From Bolinopsis microptera (taxonomy: Eukaryota; Ctenophora; Tentaculata; Lobata; Bolinopsidae): a stretch of DNA of 64,000 nt. Shown piece after piece: positions 1 to 13,943 of the stretch. A program made the translations under genes and the position numbers. The stretch is taken from positions 6,131,538 through 6,195,537 of the forward strand of contig NC_087084.1 in assembly GCF_026151205.1 (NCBI RefSeq). Reading direction: 5' to 3'. The stretch's first letter is position 1. Each line of letters begins with the position of its first letter. The notes under the pieces are model-generated. The model saw only the letters and a program-made list of their open reading frames with translations, had not been told where the DNA came from and ran no database searches.

Positions 1-84
1 GTAATAGTATCATATTGTTATTTTAAGTGTGCCTAGCTATATTACCCACTTTCCGTATTCATTTTTTGTTGTTGTTATTCTTAC

Positions 85-3000
85 CTAGCATGGCGAGTAT
101 CACACTCTCGGGATGAGCCATATAGCCGTTCTGTTGTATTGACTCGAATATGACCTTACGCTCTGCTGGTTCGCAGTGTTCTCTTGTGAACCGTATTTGG
201 TCAAATAGGTGGGCTGGGGCGTCTATTAAGCTGCTCTTCATCTTGATGTTGGCAAACACCTATTGAGATTTAGTCCAATTTAATAGAAATTCTGAGTAAC
301 TTTGGTACTTAAGGGAAACATAGGCTGAACATTCTCTGATTTTCATCAATATTGTAAGAGCATTTAAATTTGAATAAACATTAGCAATCAATTCACAAGT
401 GCCAGCACTGTAATCTGATTTTTACCTTGTAATAGACATTTACAATAAAGTTGACCATCCTCTCTAAACACTCCGAAATATGGGAGTTGTAGGTAAGATC
501 CCCCGAAATGTAAAATCGGAGGATTCTGGCCCCAAACGTAATCCACCGAGCAGTGGAGCAGTTTCCTATCGCGTTATACACGAAGTCGTCGTGTAAACCA
601 GTCTCGACAGTGATGCAGTACTTATACATAAGTTTTGCATCATTTGACATCTTACTCAGCGTCTGAAAAAAAAACAGATTGTTATTAATTTTAACGTTGC
701 TAGGTAAGAGCTCTATGATTTTGTCGAACATTATCGCAATGATTGATAAACATGGAACTGCAAAACGGTTCAGTAAGTTATCTTCCCAGCAAATTATAAA
801 CGTAGTTACTATCTAACAATAAGATTATCCATTATTAACCATATCAATTTTAAATTATATATCACCTCTTGGGGCAGTCGAGGAAAACCTTTGCCAATCT
901 TTTTAAATACTCTAACTGGTTTCAGCCAAAGTTCGTTGGACATAATGAAGGGCCCCATAGGTCCGTCAAAGTCACCAGGTGCTGTAATGATATATAATAA
1001 TGATATACACGTTATTTTGAGTGTAAGTGTAAGAATTAACGATGATAATATTAATTGTAAAGTGAAATTTATTGGCGTAGTTATCGAGGAAATCCCTGCA
1101 ATCGTTATAGTAATAAGGAATGTTTAATACTGTGGAAATTCTGAACTGTTATTTTAAAATACTATAACATATCTCTAAATTTAAAATAAATAACACACCC
1201 TTGGTACTTCCTCCATAGTGAAAGTACAATTTTCTCAAGGGGAGTTCCACTTGGTGTAAGAGGCACAGGGCTCTTTGGAGTGTTCGATGTAGCAGAACCT
1301 CAAACTCTCGAAAAGCACCTCCCTGAAAATTGTTTATTTTAATATGTTTTAACGAACGAAATGGTTGTCTAATAGTATCCAATGCTCAGCTAAAAGATGA
1401 AAAGTTCCTTATCTGAAATGAAAAATAAGTTATTTACTTACCAGATAGCCAGAATTAACACTAGTGTTGTCTCCACCTATACACAATGTTTTGTCCGTGC
1501 TTATCCCTCGACTTTCAAAGTAGTTACACAATCCCAGAGCAAGGCCTTTACCTGTGGTATGAAGATTAAGTAATCAACAAAGAATCGGCATAAATGTAAC
1601 ATTGTAACTGCAGAACCTATTCCGGAAATCTAATGCAACATTAAAATGGAACGAGACATATATAACGTTAGTCGTTAGACCGTTTATTATGTACCAATGA
1701 TCAAAATAACATCGCAATGTATAAAAATATATTCATCTAAGTATAATCTTTATCTAGTGCTTACCAGTCGATTGCTCAGGAACAAACATCCCCAAAGGGA
1801 TCGCACCAGGCTGTTCTACCACAGAGTAGTGGCTCCGTTTCCCCACACTATGTCGTATGTGACCTTTTTCATCTTTTTGGCTCATCCTTATATTCTTATC
1901 CTCCTTTCCGTCAAAGAATATTGCTGCAAAATAGCTGTTTTTAATCTAAAGCGTACTAATTCTAATGGTAAAGTTAATGTCGCTGTTTATTTTTAAAATT
2001 GGTAATATAAACATGTTCAAAAGTTAAAAAATAACCTGGTGAAAACATTATATTATGTACAAACCTAACGGAGAACGAGTAGACAGAGCTTCAAGCCTCT
2101 TTTTCCCATCTCTTCCACGGATGCTTTCGAGTTTTGACCGGGGAACAACATATGGCTGCTGCAGGAGACCACCCTTGTAAAGTTCTTTGCAAAACAATGT
2201 TAACGTGCGTGCATTCGACTCCGTGCCGGCAGAATTTCTTTCCAACTCAGCTGCCATACCATCCAGATTGCAGTTCAGATAAGTGGACACCGTGACTCTC
2301 GGAGTGCTAGCAGAAGAACTGGAAGAGGCTGGTTGATAATCACGATCCTTTTCATCTCTCGGGTCAATGTTAGTGTGTTGGCTTGCCGAGTCCTCGCTTA
2401 TATAAGCCTGTCGTTGACATCATAAGTATATTTTGTATTATTATCCGTGATCGGTGATTCAATTAATGGCCGGGCATTTATCTACTATTTAGTGAAAATA
2501 AAAGTTGTGTTATGTGATCTCAAATTGTTCATTGCAAACAATCAATTACAGTGTCGGCTCAGAGATTAAAATTAATAATTTGACAGTCAATGGTATTAAT
2601 ATTATTTTAGTTTATAAACTTTTAAAATAAATAAGCTATGTTAAACAAATAATTCTGTATTCGTATTGAAACGTGCTTACTTGCAATGATGCTGATGTAG
2701 TAACGTCACTGAGAGCAGGAGTGATGAGATTAACTTGCACAGGGGCTTCAACTTCAAGTTTCTTTTTGGGTATGACATTAAAAGGTTCATTTAGACTGTC
2801 GGTGAACTTGTCCATCATAGACTTTGCCGTATTAACTGAGAGAACCTGTAATAGTTTCAAATTACAAACAGCGTAACCAATGTGACAAGAAATATAAAGC
2901 ATAAACACAAAATATTAAGTAGTATATATTATATATAGAACAAATTATGAATATCAGTCACGATTGGCAATTATCCACATCGCCCGCATCGGACATGATC

Positions 3001-3366
3001 GCTAAATGCAAACTGGATAAACAGAAACTGAATAGATATCAACAAATCGGAAAAATCACTCAGATATGAAGTTTATGATCGGACAGTATGTATGTATATT
3101 GACAACAAATATGAAGCATAAAAATATGCAACTTACCCAGCAATAGTAGGTGAAATTCTACGAACTTCGGACTTTTCTGTGACATCGTACAAAGAAAGCA
3201 GGTCAACAGCAACAGGACGGTAGAAATCAACAATCGAAAGTTTTTTCTTTCTACCAGTGTTGGCTTCTTCGACGAGAAAGAGTAAATGTGATAAAACATG
3301 ACGTAGCAGAGTTGGACGGCAAGAGGGATTTAAACGATCTGGTTTAACAAAATCTTCAAGTTTCAT
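85..3366 (-). CDS. Multi-exon gene of an uncharacterised, probably transposase-derived family (3' end beyond window)
   Basis: Minus-strand exons, in coding order: possible first exon 3366-3137 (starts ATG), then 2845-2681, 2407-2061, 1847-1765, 1551-1442, 1322-1199, 981-866, 662-426 and 259-85. From 2845 onward all have AG/GT borders and the phases close, although the donor at 2061 (gtacat) was chosen over one at 2065 because only it keeps frame. The first exon ends in phase 2 and does not join 2845 directly, so an exon may be missing or it may belong elsewhere. Visible landmarks are IGGDNTSVNSGY (exon 1551-1442), CLLHQVELPLR (exon 1322-1199), GPMGPF, a CSTARWITFGARILRFY block and QQNGYMAHPESVILAML. 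I recall the same order from many unnamed predicted invertebrate proteins. An acidic D-N-T motif followed by C-x2-H resembles RNase H-fold transposases (hAT/MULE type); that is inference. The C-terminus lies left of position 85. Confidence 0.6.
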
Positions 3367-3947
3367 GGTGGGCTCAAAAGTTTATAAAACTGGTGTTATT
3401 GATGCAGATGGCGTTGTTTTATTTATAGTTATATGATTATTGAATATTGAGGCTAATTGTGAAAATTGAGAAGCATAGATATTGGGCACATCAAACGATT
3501 TTTTTGCAGGGCATTTGAACTTCGGTAACAGTAATTTAGAAGTTACCTTGAACAATGTGTTAAAAGTGTCTATTGAGTAAATTAACATCATGAGTTATGT
3601 CGTTTAATAAGCTTAAGGGCTATTAAAGTCCAAATTGTTTCGAAGCTAATTGTTCGATCAACCGCAAGTTACATGATTATACCACCCCGTCATGGGTGGG
3701 TAGCACTAGCACCAATTTGACACTAAATGGTAATTTCAGAAAAAATAAATCCATGAGTTCTAATTATTATTAATAGTAGGTAAATTCTCGTGCTTACTCA
3801 TTACATAAGAATAATTTATTAGTATAAAAACCGTGATGAATGCAGATTAGCATATAAAATTCACATGGCATGACCCAATTCATAATATTAATATTATGTT
3901 TTCTAATAAAAAAAATTACCGTTTTCTTGATTAAGCCGCTTGGAAAT

Positions 3948-4408
<461 letters not shown>

Positions 4409-4410
<2 letters not shown>

Positions 4411-6045
4411 TTAAACGAATAACGTAAGCTCACTTATTAATGATGCTGTAACTGAATTGTCCTTAGATTTCGTGGCAATTCTGCACGCTTCAACAATCTA
4501 TGGTTTCTGTCCAATGTTTTGAAAAATCTCGCTAACTGTGTCAATAAGTTCTCTATATATCTCGCTCCCTTGTGACGTACCAAATACAATGACGTTGCGA
4601 CTGCGGTCCTCTTCCTCAACAACACGTTTTACTACGCTTTTGAGCGTTTCCAAGCTTATGACTTGCTCAGCTTTGGCTGTGAATTCTTCGCCATTGAACT
4701 GTATGTTTGTGTTTTAGGTGAGTCAACAACAGATGTCTTAACGGCGTTCTTCAACATTTCAAGTTGTCCAGTTTTACAGTCCGAAAGCTCTGCCTGAGTT
4801 TATCGGATAGCTTTATTCGGACGTTATTTTACCCGTACCGCAACCGGAAATAATGTGAACGGGCGTAGCCATAATTTTGAGAGGACATTAAAATAAACGT
4901 GACCGCTCAATGCTCTATTTACTAACAATTTAAAACGTCCGCCAAAATTCGAACGGATATTAAAATAAACGGACATTAAAATGAACGCTAGTGCTTAACT
5001 TGTAGCATCTGGCATTTGCAACTATTAACTTATGTCCGTAAAAATAAAGTCCAATAAGGACAAATTAGCGTTATTGATCATGCAATTTGAGCGCCGCCTG
5101 GTAAATATATAAACCGACACAATTAGTATACAGTACAACTACAACAACTGAAAGTCTAAATTGAAGTCGAACATTATTTGTAAAATCGCATGTAGCATGA
5201 TGCCTGCAGGCCTGCTCCTGCTGTACACTGTACAGTACAGTGTACGCAGGCGAGTACAGAATTAGTAAATTAGCGCACGCGGCACAAGGCGGATTTTATT
5301 TATTGGAATCAAATATTTTGCAATAACTTAAACGAATAACGTAATTGCTCATTTATTAATGATGCTGTAACTAAATTGTCCTTAGATTTTCTGGCAATTT
5401 TGCACGCTTCAACAATCTTCGGTTTCTGTCCAATGTTTTGGAAAATCACGCTAACTGTGTCAATAAGTTCTCTATATATCTCGCTCCCTTGTAACAGACC
5501 AAATACAATGACGTTGCGACTAGACTGCGGTCCTCTTCCTCGACAACACGTTTTACTACGCTTTTGAGCGTTTCCGAGCTTATGACTTGCTCAGTTGGCT
5601 GTGAATTCTTCGCCATTGGACTGTATGACGTATGTTTGTGTTTTAGGTGAGTTAACAACAGATGTCTTAACGGCGTTCTTCAACGTTTTAAGTTGTTTAG
5701 TTTTACGCAGTCCGAAAGCTCTGCCTGAGCTTATCGGATAGCTTTATTCGGACGTTATTTTACCCGTACTGCAACCGGAAATAATGTGAACGGGAATAAT
5801 TTTGAGCGGACATTAAAATAAACGCGACCGCTCAATGGTCTATTTAATTACAATTTAAAACGTCCGCCAATATTCGAACGGATATTAAAATTAAAATGAA
5901 CGGACATTAAAATGAACGCTTATAGGGCTTAACTTGTAGTTGTAGCATTTGGCATTTGCAGCAACTATTAACTTATGTCCGTAAAAATAAAGTCCAATAA
6001 GGACAAATTAGCGTTGCCGTTATTAATTATTGATCATATTAGTTG
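4409..6045. repeat. Duplicated ~0.7 kb interspersed repeat with ORF1-like relic on the minus strand
   Basis: Two direct copies, about 4409-5080 and 5325-6010, separated by ~245 bases. Both begin near AAACGAATAACGTAA and end near GTCCAATAAGGACAAATTAG. On the minus strand both preserve a decayed coding stretch reading EEDRSRNVIVFG then RELIDTVS. That resembles the RNA-binding ORF1 or N-terminal region of non-LTR elements, a weak family call. The second copy carries a 5-base insertion that breaks the frame. Between the copies is a near-perfect palindrome at 5223-5245. No intact gene is present. Confidence 0.55.
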
Positions 6046-6782
6046 TACAACTACAATTAATATTTTGGTATTCCCCTGCATGTGTCATGGTTCCAACAGG
6101 AAAATATTTCAATCTGCAATCCGAGTAGAATGTAAATATACTGCGATCTCTGATATATAGTTATACTGAAACATAGCCTGAGCTGCAACCGTTCACCACT
6201 ACAATTAGTGCATACCTCAATACACATTACGGCCGGATCGGGATAATGCGATCCTGAGGGCTATAATTATTAAAAGGTGTTCTCACGAGATCTCCGACAC
6301 ATGAATTCTATCGATTCACCATTGAGTATGAATCAGCAATTAAACTACTGAGCTTACATATGCAGAATGATGGATGAGCACATATAATTGCCTGCTTCAT
6401 AGTTTGTTCACCCAATCTATTCACCCAATGTTATTGTTACGATCAAAGCTGTGTTAGGACCATTTTCAAAAATATTTCGCCATCTATACTGTCACAATGT
6501 AAGTTTTACAATGGTACAACCTCCATAAAAATCTAAAAAAATCGGATAAAACCAACCACACTAGGGTAACCCATTAAACTGGTGTAATCAGGGTCCAGAG
6601 GTTCAAACACGTACAATAGATCTGGTATCATTTGAAATATTGTCCCAAGCCAAGTTGAACCGGACCTAAAATAGTACAAAACGTCAATCTATAACAACAT
6701 TTTAAAAATAAAAGTAAGGGCATAAAAAACTGGCATTTTCCACATTCAGTTGTTCATAAGATCGTATAACAGTATAACTGTT
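6046..6782. other. No feature recognised
   Basis: AT-rich non-coding sequence. I see no convincing exon, RNA or repeat before the 11-bp minisatellite starts. Confidence 0.5.
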
Positions 6783-7220
6783 AGGTATGTATGGTGTTAC
6801 TATAGTGTTACTATGGTGTTACACTGCTACTATGGTGTTACTATGGTGTTACTATGGTGTTACTATGGTGTTACTATGGTGTTACTATGGTGTTACTATG
6901 GTGTTACTATGGTGTTACAATGGTGTTACTATGGTGTTACTATGGTGTTACTATGGTGCTACTATGGTGTTACTATGGTGTTACTATGGTGTTACTATGG
7001 TGTTACTATGGTGTTACTATGGTGTTACTATGGTGTTACTATGGTGTTACTATGGTGTTACTATGGTGTTAATATGGTGTTACTATGGTGTTACTATGGT
7101 GTTACTATGGTGTTACTATGGTGTTACTATGGTGTTACTATAGTGTTACTATGGTGTTACTATGGTGTTACTATGGTGTTACTATGGTGTTACTATGGTG
7201 TTGCTATGGTGTTACTATGA
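6783..7220. repeat. 11-bp minisatellite (ACTATGGTGTT)n, about 40 copies
   Basis: Near-homogeneous head-to-tail array with scattered single-base variants. Because 11 is not a multiple of 3 and the unit lacks stop codons on this strand, all three plus frames stay open and encode the same cyclic peptide. These are artefacts, not genes. The same unit recurs in opposite orientation at 13563-13742. Confidence 0.97.
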
Positions 7221-7754
7221 CTAAAATGATACCTGCTTTCTGTTGCAATAATGACAAGTTCTCTTCGGCTGTCTGAATCATTATTGGACCATCTGCCCTG
7301 CTGTAATACTCTTGCTCGGATCACCTGTAATCAATTATAATATTATTCGATTTTTAATTTTGTTACTTTAAAAAAAGAAATTTATCAGCCCCATGTTTTA
7401 CTTGAAAATGGCCAAAATATGGACAGCTAAACGTTTTCTGACCCTAAAGTTGTCAGAAAACTTACTGTTATTTTTCAAGCCGATAAAAAAACTTATGTAC
7501 CTTTTCAGTATCAGATTCTAAATAGCTTTTATACGCAGTGAAACTGAGAAGTAACAATATGACCAACACGAGAGCATACACTTTAATAGCTGATATGTCC
7601 CACCTTCTTAGTATCATTACACTTAATAATGAGAAATATTTAAGTTATTTTTACAGTAAAACATTTCCTCTTAAATATTATTTTGGAGATTTAATATATT
7701 TTAATGTTAAAAATCCTTGCTGAATAGATGATGGCAATCATAGGGAGAGCACGA

Positions 7755-8208
7755 GTCTGTCGTAATTAACTAATCAGTAATTAAGTAATCAGTAATTAAC
7801 TAATCAGTAATTAACTAATCAGTAATTAACTAATCAGTAATTAACTAATCAGTGATTAACTAACCAGTAATTAACTAATCAGTAATTAACTAATCAGTAA
7901 TTAACTAACCAGTAATTAACTAATCAGTAATTAACTAACCAGTAATTAACTAATCAGTAATTAAGTAATCAGTAATTAACTAATCAGTAATTAACTAATC
8001 AGTAATTAACTAATCAGTAATTAACTAATCAGTAATTAACTAATCAGTAATTAACTAACCAGTAATTAACTAACCAGTAATTAACTAACCAGTAATTAAC
8101 TAATCAGTAATTAACTAATCAGTAATTAACTAATCAGTAATTAACTAATCCGTAATTAACTAACCAGTAATGAACTAATCAGTAATTAACTAATCAGTAA
8201 TTAACTAA
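7755..8208. repeat. 15-bp minisatellite (TAACTAATCAGTAAT)n, about 30 copies
   Basis: Tandem array with C/T variants (TAATCAG versus TAACCAG) distributed in small blocks, as expected from unequal exchange. Non-coding. Confidence 0.96.
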
Positions 8209-9369
8209 TCCATCCACAACATCCACCAAACAGAAATGAACGGGTGATACTCGTAAAATATTTGTTTCAACTATCGAGATCGTCGACGAGTCCAACTCGG
8301 CGCAGATTTTGGTAGGTTATAAACTTACAAAACAGAAACTAAACGTTTCAAAAAGAAATACGCCAAATTTCTCCTCGGCATACCAATTACCATGATCTAT
8401 AGTGATTTATTTTTAGTAAATGGCATATTTTATACGAGTATACGGATACTTTATTGGACGTTATTTGACGAATGACGATTAATGAGCTGATTAAGTACGG
8501 CTTTGTCGACAGAACAGAGGATGACAATGAATCATTCAATTATACCCGATAAAACATGATTATAATTATTATCATACTTTTCACAAATCTGAAGCAGTTA
8601 ACAATAAACATCCCAAAGATCTGATAAGTCTATTTCAAGTGTGTTGCAAAACAAAATCTCAACGTTTCGTCTGGCATGCACATGATGCCTTTATATCATA
8701 TAAGGGGTGTGGTGCAGCTTATATGTAGAGGGAAATCTCAACGTTTGTAGCCAAAATGTCGACATTGCATGGATAATTTTGTTTTACACTGAGTGGAGAC
8801 TCTCGTTTCGTCCCCGCAATAATCTCAACAAGTAAAACAGTAGAAATACCCCGGACTTCATGAAGAGCATTTTCATCTTCCAGAAAATTCTTTTTAACAC
8901 AGTACGTAAGTTCCCACGTATTAATAGTAGCTAATTACGAACTATCATTAAGTATACGTCGACTAAAGTACTACTTCGTCACTTTGAGAAAATAATTAGA
9001 GAAAGTGTCTTCCGCGAACCGGAGTTTACGAAGTTAGTGTCCCATAATTGATACAATTAGCGAACCATCGTGTGTGATAATTACCACCAAATTAGGGATC
9101 ACAGAGCTCCCTTTTTGGAATTATTAAGTTTAAAATTTTGTCTTCGCGCATGCAGACTGCAGACAATCTAATTTGCATTGAGATCTGGGATTACTACGTT
9201 TTGGTTCTGCCTTTGTTAAGGTTCGTGTGTTATTTTCTGTATTGCATAGGTTATATACAACGAGTAAAAATTCTCATTTTTTGAAACGATGTATAATAAA
9301 TAGTCAAATTTTAAAACTTTTAGTAGTCCTGATATGATATAGTCCTGGTGTAATGTTATCATTTCATAC
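8209..9369. other. No feature recognised
   Basis: AT-rich sequence with no convincing open frame, RNA gene or tandem repeat. Confidence 0.45.
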
Positions 9370-9922
9370 ATGAAAATTCAGTTGGTATACGAGATGCGAA
9401 TTTTAGATTCCTCGATGCCGTTGTAAAAGGGCCAGGATCGGTAAACGACAAGACTATCTGGAAAAATTGTGGACTTAAAGAGCGCATAGACGATTTCTTG
9501 TTGAGTGAGCCTAGGCCTTATAAAGGATGGCTTATTGGAGATTCGGGGTATGAACTCCGCCCCCACATGATGATACCATATTTGGATCCCGCTTCAGCTG
9601 GCGAGAGGACGTTCAACGAACGTCACAACGAAATATCGATGCACTATCGAGAGAGTAATTATAGGGACGCTCAAGTCCCGATTCAGATGCACGTGCAGGC
9701 AATCTGGTGGTGCCATTCCATTCGACGTTGAGATGTTTTGCCAAATTATTCTGCCCTGTGTTGTCCTTCATAATTACTGTAGGAATCGGAACATTCCTTT
9801 CCCGTCGCAGCTGATATTGAGGACTACATACGAGAAGAAAATGAGCCTCGTGAGGCAGCTGTGAGACAGGGACCTAATTCTCAGTCGTCAAATAACAGCT
9901 TGTTGATGGGGTTCATGACCTA
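9370..9922 (+). pseudogene. PIF/Harbinger transposase relic (DDE domain, C-terminal half)
   Basis: The plus-strand translation gives, across frame changes, DANFRFLDAVVKGPGSVND, then GWLIGDSGYELRPHMM, then GTLKSRFRC and FCQIILPCVVLHNYCRN. GDSGYxLRPxxxxP and the later IGTLKSRFRC and LHNYC blocks are signatures of PIF/Harbinger (HARBI1-like) transposases, including the second catalytic Asp in GDSGY. The frame shifts at least once near 9650, and the N-terminal DNA-binding part is absent. I did not find the terminal inverted repeats. Confidence 0.8.
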
Positions 9923-10797
9923 AAAATTGATACAGATGCGTACTTTAAGTGAAAGTTATGCATGTATAAATGTTTTAGTAGCATGACGATAGTTATAATA
10001 CCCAATATAATACCAATAATTTTAATCTTAATTTTTTCTATTCTATTGTAGAATCATTACCTTTAATTTACTCTGATCAAAATGTTGAACCACACGTTCA
10101 CGTTATAATCCAAAGTTTTTTAGGATAGAATTGTATTGATTGACAACGTCAGAGAGAATAATGAGTATTTTTTCTGAACTAATATTTTTTCTGAACTAAT
10201 ATTTGTTCGTAAGTACACCCCAACCCGTACTCACGAACTAATTCCATTTCTATCATGTTACGCACTAACATAAGAATCGTAAAAAAACTCATTAGAAGCG
10301 TCACATTACTTATTATTTGTGGACTTAAGGAGACAAAATTTGGTAGTTCGTAACTACTAAGTCAAATGATCATAACTGTGTTTCGTGGATATAAATATGC
10401 AATATCAATGCAATATCTTCGTATGTTAGTTCGTAAGTTGGAGAAAGATCGTTTCGCGGAAGATCATTGCTTGTTTGTGAACATTGGTTAAATAAAACTA
10501 CGTACACATTAATTCTAATAGTCAATCTTCAATCAAACTAGTGTTATATCAGCAAATATCAGATATATAAATCTAATGGCAATATAATGGGCGAGGCTAT
10601 AATATATCAACACATCCCTCTTTATTCTTAGAAGCAAGTAGCAACCAACCATTATAAAGGAGCAACCAGCCATTTCAAAATGCAAATATCATTTGACCAC
10701 CTCCTATTATTCTCCTTTCGCAGAATTCGAACAAATAACCGGTAATGGTATTGTGCTATCATCCAACTACAGTCCTACAGAGAGTTAAATATTTTGA
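9923..10797. other. No feature recognised
   Basis: AT-rich region with a short direct duplication (TTTTTTCTGAACTAATATT, near 10167-10203). No gene seen. Confidence 0.45.
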
Positions 10798-10814
10798 ATG
10801 ATCGCCTTTTACTT

Positions 10815-10960
10815 CATAACGGGAACCGGACACAAGGGCGGAGGACATGCAAGGGCGGTAGGACAGTGGACACAAGGGTGGCACTTTCCTGAAAGGGTGG
10901 ACACGAGGGCGAATCACATGACTCACTTTAACACGGAAACGAGGGCGGAATCAAACACCG
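10815..10960. repeat. Dispersed repeat rich in ACAAGGGCGG motifs
   Basis: Contains several spaced copies of acaagggcgg or acgagggcgg. The reverse complement of a related block occurs at about 59118-59215 (GCCCTTGTGTCC, CCGCCCTCGTGTCT), so this is an interspersed element rather than a gene. The open frame across it is not supported. Confidence 0.5.
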
Positions 10961-11039
10961 TTCTGAATGATGAACTAGTAACTAGTAATAGACTTGTAAC
11001 ATCACACAATTTCATTTTAGGTCGAGGTAAAGTTTAGCT

Positions 11040-12230
11040 CGAATAATTGGATCTACTCACGTGTAAATTTGAAACGAAATATACTGATGTGACAAATACA
11101 ACCCTTTATTATAACAGAGTTAGATATCATTTTACCAACTTTCATTATTCTTACTTGTTACCGATAATTGGTATTGTCCTATTTTTTAATGCGAATAACT
11201 CAAAGTACAAATAACTCAAATTAGACAAAGCTAGCTTACAGATAATGACTGGTTATATAATTTCCCATTTGTCTCACGGTAATAATATAAGTAAGGGCAT
11301 TTATTTCTATACAATTTTACCGTCAATCCCAACTTTTTTCATGGCCAAGTGAAACCAAGCTCAGTAAGTATATCGATTCATGACGATACTGAAAACTTCT
11401 GGGGTTTACAAGTTATCGTTATGTATCATTTAATTATAACAGAAGCATGAAGACCTTATAGTCTTCCGTAAGGGCTGCAATCACCTTCGGATTGCAGGTT
11501 GCATGCCTATGTTTTTTCACCATGTCGGGGGGGGGGGGGGGGGGGAAAGGTGCAGGAGACCACCTACTCCACGATGGTATCTGATACAATACAATACAAA
11601 GTACTATATCACTTAATTGCATGTTTATTTTCACTTCTTTCTCAAGGATAATTAACTAATTAAGTCATTACCCCACTTTTTGATTTAACGGCTGTTAAAC
11701 GTCCGATATTATGTACTGTGGTCCTGAACCTACGTGGCAAGTTTGATCCCTATACAAAAACAACAAAAACAAGTGGAGTTAAATACCAGGAATGTGGCAA
11801 GTTGCTTAAATCACTCTAAAACAAAACGGATAAATACGCATGATTCACATTATATCCGCGTTATAATGATACAAGTTAACAACAATAGAAGCAACTTTTA
11901 GGAAACCTGTATCAATATCCATGTTATGAGCTCTTAATGTTCCCATGAGCTCGGTTAAAATCACGAAACTAACTATAGCGCAAGGGAAGGAACCCTCACC
12001 TCACTGTCGGCTATCCACAAGGATTGGATAATTCACTATCAACATGAGCTTAGCATATCTGTATATCATCATAAGTTATTGCATGGAACTATGATTACAA
12101 TAGAAGACTTCCAAAGGCACACACGTCTTGTTGTCAACGACTGAATGACTCGTGTAGGATTGTGTATGATTGTGTAGGATTTTGGGAATGTACATTCTGT
12201 TTAGATATCCAGTCGGTGTGTTCAGTCAGT
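11040..12230. other. Non-coding; contains a poly-G run at about 11527-11545
   Basis: No gene recognised. A G homopolymer of about 19 bases interrupts otherwise AT-rich sequence and may mark an assembly-sensitive site. Confidence 0.45.
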
Positions 12231-12234
12231 GTGT

Positions 12235-12634
12235 TCAGTCAGTGTGTTCATGTTCCTGCTGGTGGTGAGGTGTGTTCATGTTCCTGCTGGAGGTGAGGTG
12301 TGTTCATGTTCCTGCTGGAGGTGAGGTGTGTTCATGTTCCTGCTGGAGGTGAGGTGTGTTCATGTTCCTGCTGGAGGTGAGCTGTGTTCATGTTCCTGCT
12401 GGAGGTGAGGTGTGTTCATGTTCCTGCTGGAGGTGAGTTGTGTTCATGTTCCTGCAGGAGGTGAGGTGTGTTCATGTTCCTGCTGGAGGTGAGGTGTGTT
12501 CATGTTCCTGCTGGAGGTGAGGTGTGTTCATGTTCCTGCTGGAGGTGAGGTGTGTTCATGTTCCTGCAGGAGGTGAGGTGTGTTCATGTTCCTGCTGGAG
12601 GTGAGGTGTGTTCATGTTCCTGATGGAGGTGACC
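12235..12634. repeat. 28-bp minisatellite (TGTTCATGTTCCTGCTGGAG...), about 14 copies
   Basis: Head-to-tail array with sparse point variants (CTGCAGG, GAGCTG, GAGTTG). Preceded by short TCAGTCAGTGTGT repeats. Non-coding. Confidence 0.95.
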
Positions 12635-13562
12635 TTAAAGAAACACTTATCAAAATCCTTGTTTTGAGCTCTTTACGTTGGGAAGTTCCTTGATTGCCTT
12701 AAAGCAGAACAAGCCTTTACATACGTGAAGAAAACCAAAAGAGACGGGTGGGAAACACCTGAGCCACGTGCACCCAAATGGATCCGTCGCGTTATGATCG
12801 ACAACTTCAGAGAATTGTAGATGATTACAAAAACTACATCAACCCTATGAACATTAATATAAAATTTAAACTATTGTCCAATTTATCGACATCAAATGAA
12901 AATAAACTATGGTAGTAAACTATGGCTCAGAATAACCTCAGATCATATCTCAGATAGATAGGAAATGTTACGTATACAAATTAGAAAGTAACAGTTCAGA
13001 AAATTTCTCTAATTGGAAATGTTTCGTATTGAAATTAGATCACAATTTCGGACAGATGTCGTTTTTTTCTGGTACCCTGAGTCGGACAGATGTCGCTGTC
13101 GGACAGATGTCGCTGTCGGACAAGAGTCGTGTTACTTTACGTTCCCATTATCACGGTTCAAATAACAAAAATAACTATCGATCAAGGAAAGCTCTGATGT
13201 GTTTGACCAATGACTGCATGCCGTATATAGTATGGCTGTTATGAGTGTGAGAAGAATTAGACTCGTTAGTACGAATCAGCAGCGAAAAATGTGCATATCA
13301 AATAACAACATTATTTGCTTAATATAAGATGTGGAGACTACGATTATTAAAGCCTAATAAGTAAGCTTACTATATCAACAGAGTAAAACTTAAAAGAGAT
13401 TTCAAATTCAAAAATGAACAAATATTGTACTGCCCAATATATGTTCGTTTTGACGAACATTTCAACACAAAAGGTAGTGAATCAACACTGGTCACAATCA
13501 GTAACACCATCCTGGTATTGTACTGAGTGCTTGAACAGTGAACACTACTGGTCACAACCCAA

Positions 13563-13745
13563 TATAGTAACACCATAGTAACACCATAGTAACACCATAG
13601 TAACACCATAGTAACACCATAGTAACACCATAGTAACACCATAGTAACACCATAGTAACACCATAGTAACACCATAGTAACACCATAGTAACACCATAGT
13701 AACACCATAGTAACACCATAGTAACACCATAGTAACACCATCCTA
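13563..13745. repeat. 11-bp minisatellite, same unit as 6783-7220 but inverted, about 16 copies
   Basis: On the plus strand the unit reads CATAGTAACAC, the reverse complement of the unit 6.3 kb upstream. The copies here are perfect. The minus-strand open frames across it are artefacts of the repeat. Confidence 0.96.
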
Positions 13746-13873
13746 CGACACTGTACCGAGTGTACAAATGCTAGTTTAACTGGTCCTCGCGCTGCAGCTA
13801 AAACAGTTTTATAAAGGACCTTCAACATTAATCACTGTGTCATAACTATAAACAGCAATTCAAGCAATTGTTA

Positions 13874-13943
13874 CTAGTAGTTGTACAGCAATACTAAGGT
13901 AATGGGACTACTGCATTGCTACTACTGTATTGCTGTACAACTA
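13874..13943. repeat. Imperfect inverted repeat
   Basis: TAGTAGTTGTACAGCAATA and its complement TATTGCTGTACAACTACT flank a ~30-base spacer, able to form a hairpin. No gene attached. Confidence 0.6.

Noticed and set aside
6750-7276. Cys/Tyr/Val-rich open frames in three frames
   Set aside because: Stop-free 11-bp repeat read in every frame; no start context, no non-repeat domain.
12235-12634. Regular direct repeats considered as a CRISPR array
   Set aside because: No unique spacers; a contiguous minisatellite in an animal genome. The same holds for the other arrays.
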